A stretch of DNA of 64,000 nt, from assembly GCF_026151165.2 (NCBI RefSeq), contig NZ_CP117849.1:3038001-3102000 (forward strand). The letters are read 5' to 3'. Positions within the stretch are counted from its first letter, which is position 1, and every line of letters begins with the position of its first letter. Under the pieces are notes generated by a model that worked only from the letters and a program-made list of their open reading frames with translations, was not told the origin of the DNA and ran no database searches. The DNA is from Cryobacterium sp. SO2 (lineage in GTDB: Bacteria > Actinomycetota > Actinomycetes > Actinomycetales > Microbacteriaceae). Made by a program: the position numbers and the translations under genes. Shown piece after piece: positions 7,830-16,236 of this stretch.

Positions 7830-8755
7830 CGGTTCATCTCCTTCTGGGCGGTGAGGGTCGCGGAACCGGGCGCATCCGTGCTCCCGGTGAGGGTGAGGAA
7901 CGCCTCCTCGAGGGTGGCGCCGCGCACGGTGAGGTCGGTGAACGGGATACCGGAGCGCACGAGTTCGACGATCAAACGGTCGCTGTCGTTGGCGTAGAAG
8001 GTGGTGCTGCCGTCGTCGCCGAGGTCGCGGCCCACCACGCCGGGTAACCCGCTGACCCGGTCGGGCTGGTCGGTGACCAGGCGTACCTGCCGCAGCGAGA
8101 CCTGGTTGATCACGGCCGCGACGGTGTCGTCGGCGATCACCCGGCCGTGGCCCATGACCACCACGCGTTCGGCGAGTGCCTCGATCTCCTCGAGGTAGTG
8201 GCTGGTCACCACCACGGTGGCGCCGCGGTCGTGCTGCCGGCGCACGGCATCCCACAGGGTGCGCCGGGCATCCACGTCGAGCCCGGTGGTGGGTTCGTCC
8301 AGCAGCACCAGCCGCGGCTGGCCCACAAATGCCAGCGCCACGCTGAGTCGGCGCTTCTGCCCGCCGGAGAGCGCCCCGGTCTGGCGTTTGAGCAGCTCGC
8401 CCAAGCCGAATTCCTCGGCCACGGCCGCGGTGGTCAGCGGCTCCTCGAAGTGCCGGCCGACGAAGTCGATGACCTCGCCCACCCGCAGGGTCGGCGGCAG
8501 CGCGGTCTCCTGCGGGGTGCCGCCGAGCTTCTGGCGCATCCGGTAGTCGCCGGGCGACCCGCCGAACAGGGAGACGGTGCCCGAGCTCGGCGTGCGCAGC
8601 CCCTGCAACATGGTGAGCACGGTGGACTTGCCCGCCCCGTTGGGCCCGAGCAGGCCCAGAATGCTGCCGGAGTGAATGTCGAGGGTGACGTCGTCGACGG
8701 CGAGCACGTCGCCGAAGCGGCGGGTGACGGAGTCGAGCCGGGCCAGAACGGTCAT
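7826..8755 (-). CDS. ABC exporter ATP-binding protein
   Basis: The 309-residue ATPase has Walker A GPNGAGKS at 37-44, signature LSGGQ at 139-143 and Walker B 'LVLLDEPTTGLD' at about 159-170, all intact. A C-terminal extension ending 'LEEAFLTLTGS' is typical of DrrA/CcmA-type exporters. It energises the adjacent permease. The start codon overlaps the stop of the regulator gene upstream (ATGA), and the stop overlaps the permease start. Confidence 0.93.
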   Translation of the reverse strand: MTVLARLDSVTRRFGDVLAVDDVTLDIHSGSILGLLGPNGAGKSTVLTMLQGLRTPSSGTVSLFGGSPGDYRMRQKLGGTPQETALPPTLRVGEVIDFVGRHFEEPLTTAAVAEEFGLGELLKRQTGALSGGQKRRLSVALAFVGQPRLVLLDEPTTGLDVDARRTLWDAVRRQHDRGATVVVTSHYLEEIEALAERVVVMGHGRVIADDTVAAVINQVSLRQVRLVTDQPDRVSGLPGVVGRDLGDDGSTTFYANDSDRLIVELVRSGIPFTDLTVRGATLEEAFLTLTGSTDAPGSATLTAQKEMNR

Positions 8756-9048
8756 GCGGATTCTCCCAACAGTGCACGGAGGGCTTCCAGGTAGTCCTCG
8801 AAGGCGCGTCGGCCCGAGCGGGACAACGCGAGGTACGTGGCCGGAGTGCGGCCCTGGTGCGATTTCACGACGTCAACGTATCCGGCGTCTTCGAGCTTGC
8901 GCAGATGCGTGGACAGGTTGCCGGCGGTCATGCCGAGCAGCTCTTGCAGCCGGGGGAAGGCGATCTGGTCGCCCACCGGCAGGGTGGCGAGGGTGGCGGT
9001 GATCTTGAGCCGGGCGGATGCGTGGATCACCGGGTCGAGTTCGTCCAC
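8752..9048 (-). CDS. winged-helix transcriptional regulator of the ABC operon
   Basis: The 98-residue protein consists of one winged helix-turn-helix of the HTH_34 (ArsR/MarR-like) type: 'ARLKITATLATLPVGDQIAFPRLQELLGMTAGNLSTHLRKLEDAGYV'. The GTG at 9048 lies just beyond the stop of the upstream membrane-protein gene, and the stop overlaps the ATPase start. Such small regulators usually repress their own transporter operon. The TTTGT/ACAAA inverted repeat in the operon's promoter region is a candidate operator. No effector-binding domain is present. Confidence 0.85.
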   Translation of the reverse strand: MDELDPVIHASARLKITATLATLPVGDQIAFPRLQELLGMTAGNLSTHLRKLEDAGYVDVVKSHQGRTPATYLALSRSGRRAFEDYLEALRALLGESA

Positions 9049-9050
9049 GG

Positions 9051-9698
9051 TCAGCGCCCCCGCCGGCGCCGCACGGCGAGAGAGCCGGCGGCGATGAGGA
9101 ACGCCACACCCACACCGAGGGCGAGCACGAGGTCGTTGCCGGGCGACCCGGCGAAGGTGGAGACCGCGCCGACCGCGAGAAGCACCAGGCCGAGCACCAG
9201 CTGGGAGACGTCGCGCCAGAGGGCGGCTCCGCCGAGGTAGATGGTGCCGCACATCAGCGCGTAGGCGGCCGGAAAGTAGAGGTTCGCGAGCTCCGGCGAC
9301 AGGCCCTGGCCGATCAGGCCGGTGCCGACCAGCGCGAACGCCGCGCTGCACACCGACCAGGACAGCCCGTAAACGGCGCCGGAGAAGGTGGAGATGCCCC
9401 GCACCCCGCGGTTGATGCGGATGCCGAGCACCGCCGACGCCACGATCGAGGCCACCAGCATCACGATGAACACCGGTGTGGCCAGGTAGTCCGGGATGGT
9501 GAACCACGGGTTGCCGTCGGTGTCACCCGACCAGAGTGCCAGGAAGCCGACGAGCCAGGTGATGCCCCAGATGAGGTACATCCAGATCACCGGAGACTGC
9601 TGGGCGTTCTGCACCTGGCGCTGCTGGCTTTCGAGCAGCGCCAGCATCGCCCGCGGGTCGTCCAGCGGCTGGTCGGTGTCGGTCGTGTCGGTATCCAT
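9051..9698 (-). CDS. membrane protein heading the ABC exporter operon
   Basis: The 215-residue protein begins with an acidic, cytoplasmic N-terminus ('MDTDTTDTDQPLDDPRAMLALLESQQRQV') and has about six membrane helices, ending in an Arg-rich tail. I do not recognise a family. It is the first gene of an operon with a winged-helix regulator and an ABC-2 exporter, so it may be an accessory or immunity-like partner of the exporter; this is inference from position only. ATG 9698 is chosen over an in-frame upstream ATG that would begin within the promoter region. Confidence 0.75.
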   Translation of the reverse strand: MDTDTTDTDQPLDDPRAMLALLESQQRQVQNAQQSPVIWMYLIWGITWLVGFLALWSGDTDGNPWFTIPDYLATPVFIVMLVASIVASAVLGIRINRGVRGISTFSGAVYGLSWSVCSAAFALVGTGLIGQGLSPELANLYFPAAYALMCGTIYLGGAALWRDVSQLVLGLVLLAVGAVSTFAGSPGNDLVLALGVGVAFLIAAGSLAVRRRRGR

Positions 9699-9704
9699 AC
9701 CCAC

Positions 9705-9717
9705 TTTGTAACACAAA
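9705..9717. promoter_or_regulatory. candidate operator TTTGTaacACAAA
   Basis: A short inverted repeat (TTTGT AAC ACAAA) lies 7 bp upstream of the membrane-protein start. It is flanked by two copies of ACTTTG in the same orientation. The AT-rich stretch stands out from its surroundings, and the operon encodes a small winged-helix regulator, so self-regulation through this site is plausible but untested. Confidence 0.4.
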
Positions 9718-9784
9718 CTACTTTGCGCCACAACAGTTCGGCCCGAAGTGGGGTGGCGCCTGGAAGCAATAACATGGAGGGCTA

Positions 9785-12700
9785 ATGATTCCCGTGAAAA
9801 TCACCTTCCCGCCCGAGTTGCCGATCAGCCAGCGCCGCGACGACATCGCGCGCGCCATCCGCGACAACCAGGTCGTGATCGTGGCCGGGTCCACCGGGTC
9901 GGGCAAGACCACCCAGCTGCCCAAGATCTGCCTGGAGCTGGGCCGGGAGTCGATCGGCCACACCCAGCCGCGCCGGCTCGCCGCGCGCACCATCGCCGAG
10001 CGCATCGCCGAAGAACTCGGCCAGGAGGTCGGCGAACTCGTCGGCTACCAGGTGCGCTTCACCGACCGCGTCGGCGCCGACACCCGCATCAAGCTCATGA
10101 CCGACGGCATCCTGCTCAACGAGATCCACCGCGACCGGATGCTGCGGAAGTACGACACCATCATCATCGACGAGGCGCACGAGCGCAGCCTCAACATCGA
10201 CTTCCTGCTCGGCTACCTCCAGCAGCTGCTCCCCCAGCGCCCCGACCTCAAGCTCATTATCACCAGCGCCACCATCGACCCGGCCAGCTTCGCCAAGCAT
10301 TTCGCGGCCGCCGACGGCACCCCGGCGCCCATCATCGAGGTCTCCGGCCGCACCTACCCGGTCGAGATCCGCTACCGCCCGCTCGTGGCCGAGGCCGCGA
10401 TCGACGACGACGATGAGCTGTCGGATGCCGCGCCCAGCGTGGACCGGGACTACATCGAGGGCATCTCCGCCGCGCTCGACGAGCTCGAGCAGGAGTCCAA
10501 CGGCGACGTGCTGGTGTTCCTCTCCGGTGAGACCGAGATCCGCGACGCCGCCGACGCCCTGCAGGGCAAATTCGCCGGCGGCGGCCGCACCAGCCCCACC
10601 GAGGTGCTGCCGCTCTACGGCCGGCTGTCCTCCGCCGACCAGCACAAGGTCTTCCAGCCCTCCACCGTGGCCGGGGTGCGGCGCCGCATCGTGCTGGCCA
10701 CCAACGTGGCCGAGACCAGCCTCACCGTGCCGGGCATCCGCTACGTCATCGACGCCGGCACCGCCCGCATCAGCCGGTACAGCGTGCGCTCGAAGGTGCA
10801 ACGGCTGCCGATCGAGGCCATCGCGCAGGCCTCCGCCAACCAGCGCTCGGGCCGCTCCGGCCGCACCAGCGACGGCATCGCCATCCGCCTGTACAGCGAA
10901 GAAGACTTCACCCGGCGGCCCGAGTACACCGAGCCGGAGATCCTGCGCACCAACCTCGCCGCGGTCATCCTGCAGATGATCTCGCTGGGCCTGGGCGACA
11001 TCGCGCAGTTCCCGTTCCTCACCCCGCCGGACTCCCGCAATATCAAGGACGGCCTCGACCTACTCACCGAGCTCGGCGCCGTCAAGGCTGTGGTGGCGCC
11101 CACCGGCACGCCCACCGAAGACCCGAGCCAGGCCGGCGGCCGCTCCGGTCGTGACGGCGGGCGCGATGGCGGTCGCGGTCGCGGCGGTCGCGGGCCGCAG
11201 GGCGGGCGGATGGCCGTGACGGCCGGCACGCACAGCCTCACCCGGGTGGGCCAGCAGCTCGCCCAGCTGCCCATCGACCCGCGGTTCGGCCGCATGGTGA
11301 TCGAGTCGAAGACTCAGGGCACCAGCCGCGAGGTGATGGCCATCGTGGCCGGCCTCACCATTCAGGACGTGCGCGAGCGCCCACTGGAGCGCCGCGGCTC
11401 CGCCGACGAGAAGCACGCCCGGTTCGCAGACCCCACCAGCGATTTCCTCTCGCTGCTCAACCTCTGGAACTACCTCGAGACGCAGCAGAAAGAGCTCGGC
11501 TCGAGCGCGTTCCGGCGGCTGTGCAAGAACGAATACCTCAACTACCTCCGGGTGCGCGAGTGGCAGGACGTCTACAAGCAGCTCCGCCAGCTGGCCAAGC
11601 CGCTCGGCCTGCACATCGGCGACCCGAGCGTGAACCCCGACGGCATCCACCGGTCGATGCTCTCCGGCCTGCTCTCGCACATCGGCCTCAAGGACGTGGC
11701 CAAGAAGGACTACATCGGCGCCCGGCAGCAGCGGTTTGTGCTGTTCCCCGGCTCCGCGCTGGCCAAGAAGCAGCCCAACGCCGTGATGAGCGCCGAGCTG
11801 GTGGAGACCAGCCGGCTGTTCGCCCGCATGAACGCCGTCGTCGACCCGGCCTGGGCCGAACAGCTCGCCGGCGACCTCTGCAAGCGCTCGTATTCCGAGC
11901 CGCACTGGGAGAAGAAGCAGGGCGCCGTGGTCGCCTACGAACGCGTCACCCTGTACGGCGTGCCGATCGTGCCGCGCCGCCGGGTGCAGTTCTCCCGGGT
12001 GGACCCGGCCTATGCGCGCGAGCTATTCATCCGGCACGCCCTCGTCGACGGCGAATGGGACCTGGACCGGGTCGACCAGCGGGTCACCGCATTCGACCGC
12101 TCCAATACCGCCCTGCGCAAGGAACTCGCCGAGCTCGAGGAACGCACCCGGCGCCGCGACATCCTCTTCGACGACGAGGCCGTGTTCGAGTTCTACCACC
12201 GCCGCATCCCCGCCGAGGTGCACAGCACCCGCACCTTCGAGACCTGGTGGCGCGTCGCTCGCGCCCAGACCCCCGACCTGCTCACCATGACCGCCGACGC
12301 GCTCGTGCCCGAGGATGCGCCGGAAATCGACGAGTCCCTGTTCCCGCCGGCGTGGCAGCAGCGCGACCAGCGATTCGCGCTCAGCTACCGGTTCGAACCC
12401 GGCGAGGAAGACGACGGCGTGACCGTGCAGGTTCCGCTGGCGCTGCTCGCCCGGGTCTCCCCCACCGGCTTCGACTGGCAGGTGCCTGGCCTTCGTGCCG
12501 ACCTGGTCACCTCGCTGATCAAGTCGCTGCCCAAGGCCATCCGCCGCAACGTCGTGCCCGCCGCCGACTGGGCCGTGCGCCTGCTCGCCGAACTGCCGGA
12601 AGCCCCCGGCGTCGTGAAGAGTTCGCTGGTCGAGCCTGTCGAGACCTCGGTACATGTCTCGAAACGCGACCAGGATGCCGACCCGTCCTTCGCCGAAACC

Positions 12701-13786
12701 CTCGCCGCCCTCATCCAGCGCCTCACCTACGTGCCCGTCACCGTGCGCGACTTCGATCTCTCCCGAGTTCCCGCGCACCTGCGCATGACCTTCCGGGTCG
12801 TCGACGAACGCGGCCGCAGTGTCGCCTCCGGCAAAGACCTCGGCGAGCTGCAGCGCCGCCTGGGCAACAAGGTGCGCGAGTCCGTCGCCAAGGCCTCCGC
12901 CGCGGTGCCCAAGAACGCCATCGAGCGGGCCGGTCTCACCACCTGGGACTTCATCGAGCTGCCCCGCCACATCGACACCAAGCAGGGCGACAACACCATC
13001 CGCGGCTACCCCACCCTGGTCGACGACGGCACCTCGGTGAGCATCCGCATGATGAGCACCGTCGACGAGCAGGCCCGCACACTGCCCGGCGGGGTGCGCC
13101 GGCTGCTACTGCTCGCCACCGCGTCACCGGTGGCGTACGTGCAACAGCACCTCACCGGCGCCGAGAAACTCTCCCTGGCCACGAGCCCGTACCGCTCCAC
13201 CCAGGCCCTGTTCGATGACTGCCTCGCGGCGGCCGTCGACGATGTGCTCTACCGGGTGCGGCCCGACGGCCAGGTGTTCATGAAGGCCGAGTTCGACAGC
13301 ATCCGCGACCGCGTCTCGGGCGTGGTGATGGACTCGATGTTCGAGACCGTCGGCCTCGTCGCCCGGGTGCTCACGGCGTCCCGCGCCGCCGACAAGGCGC
13401 TCAAGGCGTCCACCAGCATGGCGCTGCTGGCCGCACTCACGGATGCCCGTGAGCAGCTGAACGGGCTGGTCTACCCCGGTTTCGTCAGCGCCACCGGCCT
13501 CGCCCAGCTGCGGCACCTGCCGCGCTACCTCGGCGGCATCACGGCTCGCATCGACAAGCTTCTCGACAACCCCAACCGCGACCGGGTCTGGATGAACGAG
13601 GTGCAAGCAGCCACGGCCAAGTTCGCCGACGCCGGTGGCCGCATCCCCCTGCCGGAGACCGCCGCGGCCAACCTGGTGCGCGCCCGCTGGATGATCGAGG
13701 AGCTGCGCATCAGCCTCTTCGCCCAAGAGCTGCGCGCCGCCGAGTCCGTCTCCCTCCAGCGAATCCAAAAGGTCCTGGCCTCCTAA
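9785..13786 (+). CDS. hrpA: ATP-dependent RNA helicase HrpA
   Basis: The 1333-residue DEAH-box helicase is slightly longer than E. coli HrpA. Motif I GSTGSGKT is at 35-42 and the DEAH box at 129-132, followed by the helicase C domain, an HA2/OB region and the long HrpA-specific C-terminal part. HrpA helicases act on RNA, and in E. coli HrpA rescues stalled ribosomes. The start is ATG 9785 with GGAGG 6 bases upstream. Two unusual inserts stand out: an Arg/Gly-rich run at about residues 451-475, and residues 948-963, which are encoded exactly by a 48-bp palindromic repeat (element V1). It appears monocistronic. Confidence 0.95.
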   Translation: MIPVKITFPPELPISQRRDDIARAIRDNQVVIVAGSTGSGKTTQLPKICLELGRESIGHTQPRRLAARTIAERIAEELGQEVGELVGYQVRFTDRVGADTRIKLMTDGILLNEIHRDRMLRKYDTIIIDEAHERSLNIDFLLGYLQQLLPQRPDLKLIITSATIDPASFAKHFAAADGTPAPIIEVSGRTYPVEIRYRPLVAEAAIDDDDELSDAAPSVDRDYIEGISAALDELEQESNGDVLVFLSGETEIRDAADALQGKFAGGGRTSPTEVLPLYGRLSSADQHKVFQPSTVAGVRRRIVLATNVAETSLTVPGIRYVIDAGTARISRYSVRSKVQRLPIEAIAQASANQRSGRSGRTSDGIAIRLYSEEDFTRRPEYTEPEILRTNLAAVILQMISLGLGDIAQFPFLTPPDSRNIKDGLDLLTELGAVKAVVAPTGTPTEDPSQAGGRSGRDGGRDGGRGRGGRGPQGGRMAVTAGTHSLTRVGQQLAQLPIDPRFGRMVIESKTQGTSREVMAIVAGLTIQDVRERPLERRGSADEKHARFADPTSDFLSLLNLWNYLETQQKELGSSAFRRLCKNEYLNYLRVREWQDVYKQLRQLAKPLGLHIGDPSVNPDGIHRSMLSGLLSHIGLKDVAKKDYIGARQQRFVLFPGSALAKKQPNAVMSAELVETSRLFARMNAVVDPAWAEQLAGDLCKRSYSEPHWEKKQGAVVAYERVTLYGVPIVPRRRVQFSRVDPAYARELFIRHALVDGEWDLDRVDQRVTAFDRSNTALRKELAELEERTRRRDILFDDEAVFEFYHRRIPAEVHSTRTFETWWRVARAQTPDLLTMTADALVPEDAPEIDESLFPPAWQQRDQRFALSYRFEPGEEDDGVTVQVPLALLARVSPTGFDWQVPGLRADLVTSLIKSLPKAIRRNVVPAADWAVRLLAELPEAPGVVKSSLVEPVETSVHVSKRDQDADPSFAETLAALIQRLTYVPVTVRDFDLSRVPAHLRMTFRVVDERGRSVASGKDLGELQRRLGNKVRESVAKASAAVPKNAIERAGLTTWDFIELPRHIDTKQGDNTIRGYPTLVDDGTSVSIRMMSTVDEQARTLPGGVRRLLLLATASPVAYVQQHLTGAEKLSLATSPYRSTQALFDDCLAAAVDDVLYRVRPDGQVFMKAEFDSIRDRVSGVVMDSMFETVGLVARVLTASRAADKALKASTSMALLAALTDAREQLNGLVYPGFVSATGLAQLRHLPRYLGGITARIDKLLDNPNRDRVWMNEVQAATAKFADAGGRIPLPETAAANLVRARWMIEELRISLFAQELRAAESVSLQRIQKVLAS
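12626..12673. repeat. palindromic element V1 inside hrpA
   Basis: A 48-bp inverted repeat has outer arms CTGGTCG / CGACCAG and inner arms GAGAC / GTCTC. It occupies exactly 16 codons in the hrpA frame and encodes LVEPVETSVHVSKRDQ. Its left half (GGTCGAGCCTGTCGAGACC) matches the right half of intergenic element V2, with one base different. This looks like an intergenic repeat that inserted into coding sequence without breaking the frame. Confidence 0.85.
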
Positions 13787-13806
13787 CGCCCTCATCTCGC
13801 GGGATC

Positions 13807-13890
13807 ACTTCGACAAGCTCAGTACAGCGCTCGACAAGCTCGATCAACGAAATTGTCGCGACCGAACGCTGGTCGAGCTTGTCGAGACCC
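13807..13890. repeat. inverted repeat V2 (GTCGAGCTTGTCGAGAC family)
   Basis: The spacer between the convergent hrpA and MarR genes holds TCGACAAGCTC twice on the left and GGTCGAGCTTGTCGAGACC on the right, giving complementary arms that could fold into a hairpin. It is related to element V1 inside hrpA. Its position suits a bidirectional terminator. Confidence 0.7.
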
Positions 13891-13906
13891 GGTGACCCTC
13901 CCTGTG

Positions 13907-14383
13907 TTAGGGGGACCCGTCGCAGGCGTCGGGGTCGTCGGGGTTCGCGAGGGCGCGGGCGACCTCGTTGAGCGAGGTCACCTGTCCGGGCGTCAGGTGG
14001 TCGAAGACGAGCTTGCGCACCTGGGTGACGTGGCCGGGGGCCGCGGCGACGAGCTTGGCCAGGCCGGCCTCGGTGAGAGTGGCCAACACGGCCCGGCGGT
14101 CATCCGGTGCCATCTGGCGCGTCACGTACCCGGCGGCCTCCAGCCGGGTCACGATCCGCGACAGCCTCGACTGCGAGGTGTTCGCCGAGTTGGCGAGCTC
14201 GCTCATCCGCATGCAGTGGTCATCCCGCTCCGACAGCATCACGAGCACCATGTAGTCGGCCATGGCCAGGTCGGAGTCGCGCTGCAGCTGCGAGTCGAGC
14301 GCCGCGGGCAGGAGGAACAGCACCCCCGCGAGGGCCTTCCAGGCGTCCAGCTCGTCGGCTGACAGCCACCGGGGTTCGTCCAT
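13907..14383 (-). CDS. MarR-family transcriptional regulator
   Basis: The 158-residue protein has the MarR layout: dimerisation helices at both ends and a winged HTH in the middle ('MRMSELANSANTSQSRLSRIVTRLEAAGYVTRQMAPDDRRA', wing at about residues 90-100). MarR proteins are cytosolic dimers that release DNA on ligand binding. It is divergent from a doxX gene 131 bp away, the usual arrangement for a MarR-controlled DoxX. Two 23-bp direct repeats lie between them. Confidence 0.92.
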   Translation of the reverse strand: MDEPRWLSADELDAWKALAGVLFLLPAALDSQLQRDSDLAMADYMVLVMLSERDDHCMRMSELANSANTSQSRLSRIVTRLEAAGYVTRQMAPDDRRAVLATLTEAGLAKLVAAAPGHVTQVRKLVFDHLTPGQVTSLNEVARALANPDDPDACDGSP

Positions 14384-14401
14384 CTGCCCACTCTAGCGAG
14401 A

Positions 14402-14455
14402 TTTACTTGACGTCGAAAGTAGTTCACGCTAGTTTATTTGACGCGGCAACTACTT
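14402..14455. promoter_or_regulatory. paired 23-bp repeats, candidate MarR operators
   Basis: Two direct repeats of the form TTTAYTTGACGNSGMAASTASTT occupy 14402-14424 and 14433-14455. Their starts are 31 bp apart, about three helical turns. They cover the start-proximal region of the divergent marR/doxX pair and are AT-rich compared with their surroundings. Such sites would let one dimer pair control both genes. Confidence 0.55.
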
Positions 14456-14513
14456 CCGTCGCAATAATCTTCGTTCGGCGTCTTCAGGGGCCGGCATCAA
14501 CACAGGAGTCCCC

Positions 14514-14891
14514 ATGAACATCGCCATCTGGATCATCACCGGCCTGCTCGCCCTCGCCTTCATCGGCGCCGGCCTGATGAAGGTGGCCCAGCCGCGCGCC
14601 AAACTCGCGACCGGTGGCATGGCCTGGGTCAACGACTATTCGGATGCCGGCGTCAAGCTGGTCGGCCTGGCCGAGCTGCTCGGCGGCCTGGGCCTGATCC
14701 TGCCCGCCGTCACCGGCATCGCCCCCATCCTCGTGCCCATCGCCGCGGCCGCCCTCACCGTGATCATGATCGGCGCTGTCGTCTGGCACGTGCGCGCCGG
14801 CGACGGCGCCAAGGAGACCATGCCCAGCGTGATTCTCGGCATCCTGTCTCTCGTGGTCGCCATCACCCGCTTCGGCCCCTGGGCGTTCTAG
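14514..14891 (+). CDS. DoxX-family membrane protein
   Basis: The 125-residue protein has four membrane helices and the DoxX pattern: 'LALAFIGAGLMKVAQP' in helix 1 and 'ELLGGLGLILPAVTGIAPILVPIAAAALTVIMIGAV' across helices 2-3. DoxX proteins are membrane proteins linked to thiol/redox stress in actinobacteria. AGGAGT lies 5 bases upstream of the ATG. It is divergent from a MarR gene, which probably represses it. A perfect 57-bp palindrome follows its stop codon. Confidence 0.9.
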   Translation: MNIAIWIITGLLALAFIGAGLMKVAQPRAKLATGGMAWVNDYSDAGVKLVGLAELLGGLGLILPAVTGIAPILVPIAAAALTVIMIGAVVWHVRAGDGAKETMPSVILGILSLVVAITRFGPWAF

Positions 14892-14907
14892 TCTCGCGCT
14901 ACATCCC

Positions 14908-14964
14908 CGAACCGTGAGAAGGGCCCCAAAAACGTGACGTTTTTGGGGCCCTTCTCACGGTTCG
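14908..14964. terminator. palindrome T1: perfect 57-bp inverted repeat
   Basis: Twenty-eight bases (CGAACCGTGAGAAGGGCCCC, then AAAAACGT) are followed by one central G and the exact complement. It lies between the convergent doxX and tetR genes, a bidirectional-terminator position. The stem holds A5/T5 tracts next to GGGGCCC, but no U-run follows the stem. The tetR stop codon (14955-14957) lies inside the right arm. The sequence is identical to T2 at 17917. Confidence 0.9.
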
Positions 14965-15569
14965 CGGGGGTGAGTCACCTGCACTCCGAGCATTCGAAGA
15001 ACGTCGACGACGAGCGCGTCTGCCAGTGCGGCGCGGTCCTCTACTGGCAGCGTTGCGGCAGCCCCCAGCACCGCCCCGATCGCCCCCGTCGCCGCGATGA
15101 CCGTGGACGGGCTGCTCACCTCCTCCGGATGCAGGGACGCGATTGCCGCGACGATATCCCCCCGCACTCGATCGGCGAGGGCCGGCTTGCCGGCGTGGAG
15201 AAACGACATCTGCCCGATGAGCAGTTTCGCCTCGTCGGGATGGGTCAAGTGGAGCCTGCCGGTGAGACGGATGCTGAGCGCCAGGCGTTGCAGTGGATCG
15301 GAGACATCGCTGAGCTGGGAATCGAGCCAGTCTTCGTAGCGCCGGGCAGCCTCGATGAGCGCCGTGTCGAACAGGGCGGCCTTGTTCTCGAAATGATTGA
15401 AGAACGAGCCGAAGCCGACGTCGGCGAGTTCGGTGATGGCCTTGATGCTGGCTTCCTGGGCGTGCCCGTTGGCGAGGAGTTCCTGCGCCGCGCGCACGAG
15501 CGCCGCGCGCGTTCGCTCCTTGCGGCGAGTGTTGCGCCCTTCGGTCGGCACCGTCGTCATCTTGTCCAC
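14955..15569 (-). CDS. TetR-family transcriptional regulator
   Basis: The 204-residue protein has an N-terminal TetR HTH ('RAALVRAAQELLANGHAQEASIKAITELADVGFGSFFNHFENKAALF', about residues 18-66) and an all-helical ligand domain. It is the last gene of a three-gene minus-strand run with an amidohydrolase and a membrane protein, and may repress that operon. The start is GTG 15569 or ATG 15560; the latter has GGTGGAC just upstream. Its last codons (REP, stop) are contributed by palindrome T1. Confidence 0.88.
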   Translation of the reverse strand: MDKMTTVPTEGRNTRRKERTRAALVRAAQELLANGHAQEASIKAITELADVGFGSFFNHFENKAALFDTALIEAARRYEDWLDSQLSDVSDPLQRLALSIRLTGRLHLTHPDEAKLLIGQMSFLHAGKPALADRVRGDIVAAIASLHPEEVSSPSTVIAATGAIGAVLGAAATLPVEDRAALADALVVDVLRMLGVQVTHPREP

Positions 15570-15603
15570 CGTCTCACGCTACAGCGCTCAGCATCTGCGG
15601 GAT

Positions 15604-16236
15604 TCACCGCTCCGTCACGGCGATCCCGGCGACGGTCCTGAGGGACGCGATCGGTGTGAAGCTGTCACAGGCCAGTGTCACCGTCGAGACGTCGTGCGTC
15701 CACGTTGGCCTCGTATTCGCGCAGGTCACGTCCGCAGTGCCGTCGGCGAACGACACGGTCGCCTCGAGCAGCGGGGTGGTGCGGTCGCTCGCGCTGACGG
15801 TGAGGTCGAGGGTGGTCTGGTTATACGCATCGCTCGAGACCACGGCCACCCCCGAGACCGTGTAATCGGGCCCGGATGTGCCGGAGGTGACGTCGGCGGT
15901 CACCGTGCCCGTGGTCGCCGCGATCACGGCGACCGGAACGACGCCGGCGATGATCGCCCCGAGTGCGGTAGCGATCACGGCGGCCCGGAACGCCAGCGTC
16001 GGCCTGCGCCCCCGGTTCGGGGACACCCGCCAGATCAGCGTGATGCCCGCGCAGAAGAGGAGCAGTGTGGCGGCGCCCGCGATGGATGCGTTGACGGACT
16101 CTCCCCGGATGGTGAGTTCGACCGACCACACCCAGGAGACGATGACGCCGAGGGCGACGAGCGTCCACCCGGCCGCGCGCATCCATCGTCTGCGCGCCTG
16201 GCTCTGTGTCTTTGGTTGGATTGTGTCGTGCGTCAT
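15604..16236 (-). CDS. membrane-anchored secreted-domain protein, unknown
   Basis: The 210-residue protein has three hydrophobic segments (about residues 21-41, 50-69 and 83-108) followed by an extracytoplasmic domain of about 100 residues rich in Thr/Val/Ser. That domain has two cysteines ('DVTCANTRP', 'TLACDSF') that could form a disulfide. I recognise no family. Its ATG overlaps the amidohydrolase stop (ATGA), so the two are translationally coupled and may work together outside the membrane. Confidence 0.7.
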   Translation of the reverse strand: MTHDTIQPKTQSQARRRWMRAAGWTLVALGVIVSWVWSVELTIRGESVNASIAGAATLLLFCAGITLIWRVSPNRGRRPTLAFRAAVIATALGAIIAGVVPVAVIAATTGTVTADVTSGTSGPDYTVSGVAVVSSDAYNQTTLDLTVSASDRTTPLLEATVSFADGTADVTCANTRPTWTHDVSTVTLACDSFTPIASLRTVAGIAVTER

